DNA from: JAXLQL01 sp046331625
Lineage (GTDB): Bacteria > Acidobacteriota > Terriglobia > Bryobacterales > Bryobacteraceae
Length of the DNA: 64,000 bases
Direction of reading: 5' to 3'
Assembly: GCA_046331625.1 (NCBI GenBank)
Contig: JAXLQL010000017.1
Span: forward strand, 1-64,000
The notes beneath the pieces were generated by a model that was not told the DNA's origin, made no database searches, and saw only the letters and a list, made by a program, of their open reading frames with translations. Positions within the stretch are counted from its first letter, which is position 1. Every line of letters starts with the position of its first letter. Of the stretch, positions 59,510 to 64,000 are shown piece after piece. Made by a program: the position numbers and the translations under genes.

Positions 59510-60517
59510 ATGAAGCTGATACGTTTGACGTTTGCCTCCACGATCCTGCTGGCGCCGATGCTGGCCCAGAAGTGGCCCTCGGTGCCTGGTTACGAGGAGA
59601 TGAAGTACCCCGCCGACAACCCGATGACCGAAGCCAAAGTGGAGCTCGGCAAGATGTTGTACTTCGACAAGCGCCTGAGCGGCGACGGTACGCGGTCTTG
59701 CTACTACTGCCACGTGAAGGAAAAAGGATTGACCGATGGACAGCCTACGGCGATCGGCGCTTTCGAAGCGAAACTGCCCCGGGCTGCTCCGACGATGTGG
59801 AACGTCGGCTATTATCCGAACCTCTACTGGGATGGCCGCGCTCCTTCGCTCGAACGGCAGGTGCTGGGAGCCTGGAGCGGCGGCAACATGGGCGCCACCG
59901 GAGCAAACGGACGGCCGAGTGTGGACGATATGGTGGGTAAGCTCAACCAGATCGCCGGCTACAAGCCCTATTTCCAAAAAGCGTTCAGCAAAGACTCCAT
60001 CACCAAAGAAGATGCAGCCAAGGCGATTGCCTGCTTCATGAGAACGATCGTTTCGGTCGACTCGCCCTGGGTGAAGTTCCGGAATGGAGACAAGAAAGCG
60101 TTCAGCGGCGCGGCGCAGCGCGGCTGGGCAGTGTTCAACGACAAGGCGAAGTGCAGCAACTGCCATGACGGCCGGCTGCTGACCGATGCACAGTTCCACA
60201 ACGTCGGAATCGGCACCGAAAAAGAGAAGCCCGATGTGGGCCGCTTCACGGTGACGAAGGACGAGAAAGACACCTCGGCGTTCAAGACGCCCACACTGCT
60301 CGACATCTCGAAGTCTGCGCCCTACTTCCACGATGGTTCCGCCAAGACCCTCGAAGACGCGGTGGACTTCATGCTCAAGGGTGGCCGCGACAACAAGCAC
60401 CTCGACAAGACCAACCTCAAGCCCTACAAGGCGACGCCGAAGGAGCGAGCCGACCTGCTGGCCTTCTTGCGCTCGCTTACGGTAAACTACTCGATCACGG
60501 AGCCCACGCTTCCGTAA
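59510..60517 (+). CDS. di-haem cytochrome c peroxidase/MauG-family protein
   Basis: A protein of 335 residues with a signal peptide (LTFASTILLAPMLA). Two haem c sites (CYYCH near residue 65 and CSNCH near 220) and the family motifs LGKMLYFDKRLSGDG, YYPNLYWDGRAPSLERQ, FKTPTLLDISKSAPYFHDGSAKTLEDAV define the bacterial CcpA/MauG type. It reduces peroxide or oxidises a partner in the periplasm. AGGAAAGGAAAG precedes the ATG. It is followed 8 bases after its stop by the binding protein gene. Confidence 0.93.
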   Translation: MKLIRLTFASTILLAPMLAQKWPSVPGYEEMKYPADNPMTEAKVELGKMLYFDKRLSGDGTRSCYYCHVKEKGLTDGQPTAIGAFEAKLPRAAPTMWNVGYYPNLYWDGRAPSLERQVLGAWSGGNMGATGANGRPSVDDMVGKLNQIAGYKPYFQKAFSKDSITKEDAAKAIACFMRTIVSVDSPWVKFRNGDKKAFSGAAQRGWAVFNDKAKCSNCHDGRLLTDAQFHNVGIGTEKEKPDVGRFTVTKDEKDTSAFKTPTLLDISKSAPYFHDGSAKTLEDAVDFMLKGGRDNKHLDKTNLKPYKATPKERADLLAFLRSLTVNYSITEPTLP

Positions 60518-60525
60518 TCGAGCTC

Positions 60526-61488
60526 ATGAAACCCACTCTTTCCCGGGCCGGCGCACTCGCGCTGGCCCTTTTTCTTTTCGGCGCCGCCTGCAATCGCGAG
60601 AAGAAGACCACCATCGCTGTGGTCCCGAAAGGCCGCGCCCATCAGTTCTGGCAATCGGTGCAAGCTGGCGCGATGAAGGCCGCCCAGGAGAACAATGTCG
60701 AGATCATCTGGAACGGGCCTGCCAGCGAAACCGACTACACCGGGCAGATCCAGATCGTCGAGAACATGATCGCCCGGCACGTGGACGCCATCGCGCTCGC
60801 ACCGATCGACAAGAAGGTGATGGTGGGCGTAGTGGAGCGTGCCGCGGCGGCGAACATCCCGGTGGTGATCTTCGACTCGGGGATCGACACCGACAAGTTC
60901 GTATCGCAGGTGGCCACCGATAACTACGCGGCGGGAAAACTCGGCGCCGAACGCGTGGGGTTGTTGCTCAAAGGCAAGGGCAAGGTGGGGATGGTGGCGG
61001 TACAACCCGGGGCCGCGTCGACCATGGCTCGCGAGCAGGGCTTCGAAGACGCCATGAAGGAGAAGTTCCCGGGGATCCAGATCGCCGACAAACGGTTCGG
61101 CATGGCCGACTTCGCCAAGTCACTGACCGTCACCGAGAACATGCTGACGGCGCACCCGGAACTCGACGCGTTGTTCGCATCGAACGAGTCGTCGACAGTG
61201 GGCGCCTCTCAGGCCGTCAAGCAGCGCAAGGCGACAGTGAAACTGGTTGGCTTCGACTGGAGCCCAGGGCTGCTCGACGACCTTCGTTCCGGTGTGATTG
61301 ACTCGCTCATCGTACAGCATCCGTTCAAGATGGGCGAGGAGTCAGTGAAAGCCGCCGTGGCCAAGCTGCGGGGTGGGAGCGTGACCAAGATGAACGACCT
61401 GGCTCCACGGCTGGTGTTGAAAGAAGATCTGGACAAGCCGGACGTTCAAGCCCAACTCAATCCCGATCTGAAGAAGTATTTGAAATAG
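60526..61488 (+). CDS. ribose-type sugar-binding lipoprotein (ABC substrate-binding)
   Basis: A protein of 320 residues with a lipobox (LFLFGAAC, Cys near residue 22). The body is a periplasmic-binding type I fold: TTIAVVPKGRAHQFWQSVQAG, MIARHVDAIALAPIDKKV, VVIFDSGIDTDKFVSQVATDNYAAG, ELDALFASNESSTVGASQAV, KLVGFDWSPGLLDDLRSG. It resembles RbsB-like binding proteins. No permease or ATPase gene is adjacent, so it is an orphan or acts with a distant transporter. It is co-directional with the peroxidase gene, 8 bases downstream. Confidence 0.92.
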   Translation: MKPTLSRAGALALALFLFGAACNREKKTTIAVVPKGRAHQFWQSVQAGAMKAAQENNVEIIWNGPASETDYTGQIQIVENMIARHVDAIALAPIDKKVMVGVVERAAAANIPVVIFDSGIDTDKFVSQVATDNYAAGKLGAERVGLLLKGKGKVGMVAVQPGAASTMAREQGFEDAMKEKFPGIQIADKRFGMADFAKSLTVTENMLTAHPELDALFASNESSTVGASQAVKQRKATVKLVGFDWSPGLLDDLRSGVIDSLIVQHPFKMGEESVKAAVAKLRGGSVTKMNDLAPRLVLKEDLDKPDVQAQLNPDLKKYLK

Positions 61489-61539
61489 CCGATGCGCGAG
61501 TGGCGGGAACCGCGCACGGGGCCCGGTTCCCTTTCCAAA

Positions 61540-61746
61540 TCACACGCTCGGCGCTTTGTTCAGTGTGTCAGTGATCTTCGAGAACACCTGACTGATGTGC
61601 GGTGCGATGTCGGTTGGGAAAAACGCCGCCACTGCCACGGTCAAAAACGCCGCAAGCAGCGCGTACTCGATCATGTCTTGCGCTTTCCTGTCCCGCCAGA
61701 GCCCCAGCAGCCTGTGCCTCAGCGGCCATGTGATGTAGTTCTGCAT
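61540..61746 (-). CDS. flp: Flp-type IVb pilin
   Basis: A prepilin of 68 residues. A basic leader (RHRLLGLWRDRKA) is followed by QDMIEYALLAAFLTVAVAAFF, the Flp hydrophobic helix with the conserved Glu-Tyr (E27/Y28). The position before the cleavage site is Ala (A22) instead of the usual Gly. GGAGGAGGGAC lies 5 bases upstream of the ATG, a very strong ribosome site, as expected for an abundant pilin. The other tad genes in the window lie 16 kb away at 42.7-45.5 kb. Confidence 0.9.
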   Translation of the reverse strand: MQNYITWPLRHRLLGLWRDRKAQDMIEYALLAAFLTVAVAAFFPTDIAPHISQVFSKITDTLNKAPSV

Positions 61747-61857
61747 TAGGTCCCTCCTCCAGCAGCTTCAAATCGATTATGCCGCCAGAGGAGGGTCAGC
61801 AGAAGTCGGCAAATCCTGTAGATGCCGAACCAATGTTTCTTAGGACCGAAGTCACCG

Positions 61858-63153
61858 TCACGGCGCTGGATATCGCACCACGGTGAAGTTCCGCAGCGTA
61901 ACCGTATCGCTCGTCGATGCGGTCATACTGCCCCGAAAGTCGATCGTGATCGAGTTGGTGAATACGGGTGACGCCGTCCCCGCCGATGAAGCCATGGCGA
62001 GACCGGCACCCCACGTCTGGGTCGACCAAACGAGGCCCAATCCATGGATTCCCAGACTCGTGCGGCCCGTGGCCAGCGTGACCGAGGCGGCCGCAGTCTG
62101 CGATCCGACGGCAGTGCCCGCCACTCGAACGTCCACGGCGAAACCAGTACCGGTACCTTCGTGTGTGTAGTCGTACAGAAGTTCCAATCGGTCGCCCGCC
62201 CGAAGTGTGTCAGCGGCGAGCGTACATGTGCCAAGGCTGGTTGCCGACGTGACGCTTGTGCCCGAGCCCGCCGAAGTGCATAGCACCTGTGGCAGAGTGC
62301 CACCGGTCCCCGCCGTGCGGTATGACGCTACCAGCAGGTCTCCCGATTGCGGAATAGCCGCCGTTACGAACTGGATCGAGTTGCCCGTGAGATCGAAGTC
62401 GACGAAACGCTTCTGGAGAACGCCGTTGCGATAGAGATAGAGGCTTGCCGCCGGACTCGGACTCGCCGAAAGACTGAACGTCGCGTTGGTACCATTCACC
62501 GCGCCCGCGGGAGTCTCGCCGTCGACGAACGTTCCCGTCACCGCGCTCCCGCCGCCGGCCGCGCCGCAAGGTCCCGAGCTACCGTCCACTCGGACGCACT
62601 CGGCCGGATCGCCCGTGGCTCCCTCAAGGTCGCCAGCCGCATTGATAATGGCCGCGCGCGAGGGACCGTATCCGATTCCTTGCTTGGGACGCAGGTCGAG
62701 TTCGGCCTGTAGCCCCTGCACGTCAGTGATCTCGATGGTCGACCCGTTGCCGGACGAACCACCCGATCCCGGCCCGAGCAGCGGATCGGCTACTCGCACT
62801 TGCGATACGCGCAACGGCGTATCGCTGGGTTTCACGGCCCAGGCTTCGGTGAATTGATAGAGTCCGCTAAGGTAGCGAACCCGATACCAAGCGGTGGACT
62901 GTGCATCCGTAGTCGGCACCAGCTTGACGTTGAGAAATCCATCGGTGACGCTGAACTGGATGCGCTCGCGCCCGATGAAGGAAGTGTCGCTGGCATCGAA
63001 GCTGCGCCACTCGATGATGACGGTACCAGTGAATCGGGTCCCGTCGGCTTTGTAGATCGTGTCTCGAACCGTGGAGAGCGGCGGCGCCGCCCCGAGCGTT
63101 GCGGCCACTGCGATTGCCAGCGCCGCGGCGAACATGAGGTCGCGTAGTCTCAT
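61858..63153 (-). CDS. hypothetical exported low-complexity protein
   Basis: A protein of 431 residues with a signal peptide (FAAALAIAVAATLGAA). The N-terminal 120 residues form a sandwich (TIYKADGTRFTGTVIIEWRSF, FSVTDGFLNVKLVPTTDAQS). A Gly/Ser-rich linker (GPGSGGSSGNGS) leads to a Thr/Ser/Ala-rich region with NGTNATFSLSASPSPAASLYLYRNGVLQKR. That segment resembles repeats found in phage tail and appendage proteins. It sits next to the Flp pilin on the same strand and could be a surface or pilus-associated protein (inference). No family recognised. Confidence 0.72.
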   Translation of the reverse strand: MRLRDLMFAAALAIAVAATLGAAPPLSTVRDTIYKADGTRFTGTVIIEWRSFDASDTSFIGRERIQFSVTDGFLNVKLVPTTDAQSTAWYRVRYLSGLYQFTEAWAVKPSDTPLRVSQVRVADPLLGPGSGGSSGNGSTIEITDVQGLQAELDLRPKQGIGYGPSRAAIINAAGDLEGATGDPAECVRVDGSSGPCGAAGGGSAVTGTFVDGETPAGAVNGTNATFSLSASPSPAASLYLYRNGVLQKRFVDFDLTGNSIQFVTAAIPQSGDLLVASYRTAGTGGTLPQVLCTSAGSGTSVTSATSLGTCTLAADTLRAGDRLELLYDYTHEGTGTGFAVDVRVAGTAVGSQTAAASVTLATGRTSLGIHGLGLVWSTQTWGAGLAMASSAGTASPVFTNSITIDFRGSMTASTSDTVTLRNFTVVRYPAP

Positions 63154-63278
63154 GCTTCCAGGGTCAAAGTGAAGGCAAGCACCAAAACACAACCTAAGCT
63201 TTAGGTATTGGCTCTAATCCGCTGTTCACAATGCGGTTACGGCTATGCAGAAATATTTTCCTGACACGGGACTGACGT

Positions 63279-64000
63279 TTACGCGAGCTTGCCCTTAGGA
63301 GAAATCCGTTCGGCCGAAAGGTACGGACGCAGAGCCTCGGGGATCTCGACAGTACCGTCGGCTTGCTGATAGTTCTCGACGATCGCGACCCACGTCCGGC
63401 CCACTGCCAGCCCGCTCCCGTTGAGGGTGTGCGCGAACTCGGACTTCTTCCCCGCCTTGCATCGGATATTGGCGCGCCGCGCCTGGAACGCCTCGAAGTT
63501 CGAGCAAGAAGAGATTTCCTTGAACTCTTTCTGGCTCGGGAGCCACACTTCGAGGTCGTAGGTCTTAGCGCTCGAGAAGCCCATGTCGCCCGTACATAGC
63601 AGCACCCGGCGGAACGGAAGCCCCAGCCGCACCAGAATGTCTTCGGCGTCAGAGGTAAGCTTCTCGAGTTGCTCGTGGCTTTGGTCAGGCCGCGCGAATT
63701 TCACCAGTTCCACCTTCTGAAACTGATGCTGGCGGATGATGCCGCGCACATCGCGCCCGTAGGACCCCGCTTCACTGCGGAAGCACGGCGTGTAGGCGCA
63801 CAAGCTGATGGGAAGTTGCTCGGCCTCGAGCGTCTCCTCGCGATAGAGATTGGTGACGGGCACCTCCGCCGTGGGCGCGAGCCAGAAGTCTGTCTTCTCG
63901 ATCTTGAACAAGTCCTCGGCGAATTTCGGCAACTGGCCAGTACCGTACAAGCTGGCCGAGTTGATCAGGAAAGGCGGCAGCACCTCGGTGTAGCCGTGCT
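63279..64000 (-). CDS. serS: seryl-tRNA synthetase, C-terminal part (runs off window)
   Basis: About 240 residues of the class II catalytic core: motif 2 FRSEAGSYGRDVRGIIRQHQFQK, TGDMGFSSAKTYDLEVWLPSQ, ISSCSNFEAFQARRANIRCK and motif 3 NGSGLAVGRTWVAIVENYQ. The frame is open to the window edge at 64000, so the N-terminal helical arm and motif 1 lie outside. It charges tRNA-Ser, one of which (CGA) is encoded at 27.4 kb. Confidence 0.97.
   Translation of the reverse strand, partial: HGYTEVLPPFLINSASLYGTGQLPKFAEDLFKIEKTDFWLAPTAEVPVTNLYREETLEAEQLPISLCAYTPCFRSEAGSYGRDVRGIIRQHQFQKVELVKFARPDQSHEQLEKLTSDAEDILVRLGLPFRRVLLCTGDMGFSSAKTYDLEVWLPSQKEFKEISSCSNFEAFQARRANIRCKAGKKSEFAHTLNGSGLAVGRTWVAIVENYQQADGTVEIPEALRPYLSAERISPKGKLA

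Overview
The window looks like a chromosomal piece from an Acidobacteriota bacterium, most likely of the Bryobacterales/Solibacter group. It is GC-rich. It carries three very large Oar-type TonB-dependent receptors with N-terminal carboxypeptidase-regulatory domains, a paired DUF1592/DUF1552 secreted gene set, a VWFA-related protein of the acidobacterial type, and a propeller protein ending in the Solibacter-type C-terminal domain (TIGR03437). No phage, plasmid backbone, CRISPR array or complete insertion sequence was seen. All assignments are by reading motifs; no database search was run.

Layout. 0-6.2 kb: the 3' part of a hydrolase-like gene, then a four-gene plus-strand operon of exported proteins (DUF1592, DUF1552 and two unknowns). 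6.3-19.4 kb: a locus that reads as amino-sugar scavenging. A TonB receptor, a GH20 beta-N-acetylhexosaminidase and an APC permease run leftward. A ROK regulator, a DegT-type aminotransferase, a propeller/toroid fusion and a membrane acyltransferase-like protein run rightward. A palindrome lies between the two arms. 19.6-27 kb: two more TonB receptors and a terminator. 27.1-27.5 kb: a Fic N-terminal fragment next to tRNA-Ser(CGA). 27.6-34.1 kb: the TIGR03437 protein, a TPR lipoprotein and a CAAX-protease-like membrane protein. 34.2-37 kb: the VWFA protein and a stand-alone histidinol-dehydrogenase-family enzyme. 37-38.3 kb: a small decayed accessory patch with an antitoxin tail, a possibly truncated ORF and a HigB/HigA module whose toxin lacks an ordinary start codon.

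38.3-42.6 kb: two carboxylate-type transporters and a propeller protein. 42.7-45.5 kb: cpaB-tadB-tadC, part of a Tad pilus system; its probable Flp pilin is a lone gene at 61.6 kb. 45.5-49 kb: a small exported protein, a MgtC/DUF4010 membrane protein, a five-haem cytochrome and an MGDG-synthase-like glycosyltransferase. 49-49.4 kb: a gene-free block of palindromic and tandem repeats. 49.4-55.6 kb: a GH113-like hydrolase fused to membrane segments, a SurA/PrsA-like isomerase, glycerol dehydrogenase, an HExxH protein, an outer-membrane barrel and a single-domain response regulator. 55.5-56.2 kb: a recent-looking 340-bp tandem duplication across two convergent gene ends. 56-61.5 kb: a START-like protein, gamma-glutamyltransferase, aldo/keto reductase, di-haem peroxidase and a sugar-binding lipoprotein. 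61.5-64 kb: Flp pilin, an exported low-complexity protein and the C-terminal part of serS.

The points most worth following are the palindromic repeat family (about 6.3, 34.1 and 49 kb) and the adjoining 96-99-bp tandem array, the HigB start-codon problem, the tandem duplication, the split Tad system and the divergent amino-sugar locus. I did not find a clear new defence or mobile system.
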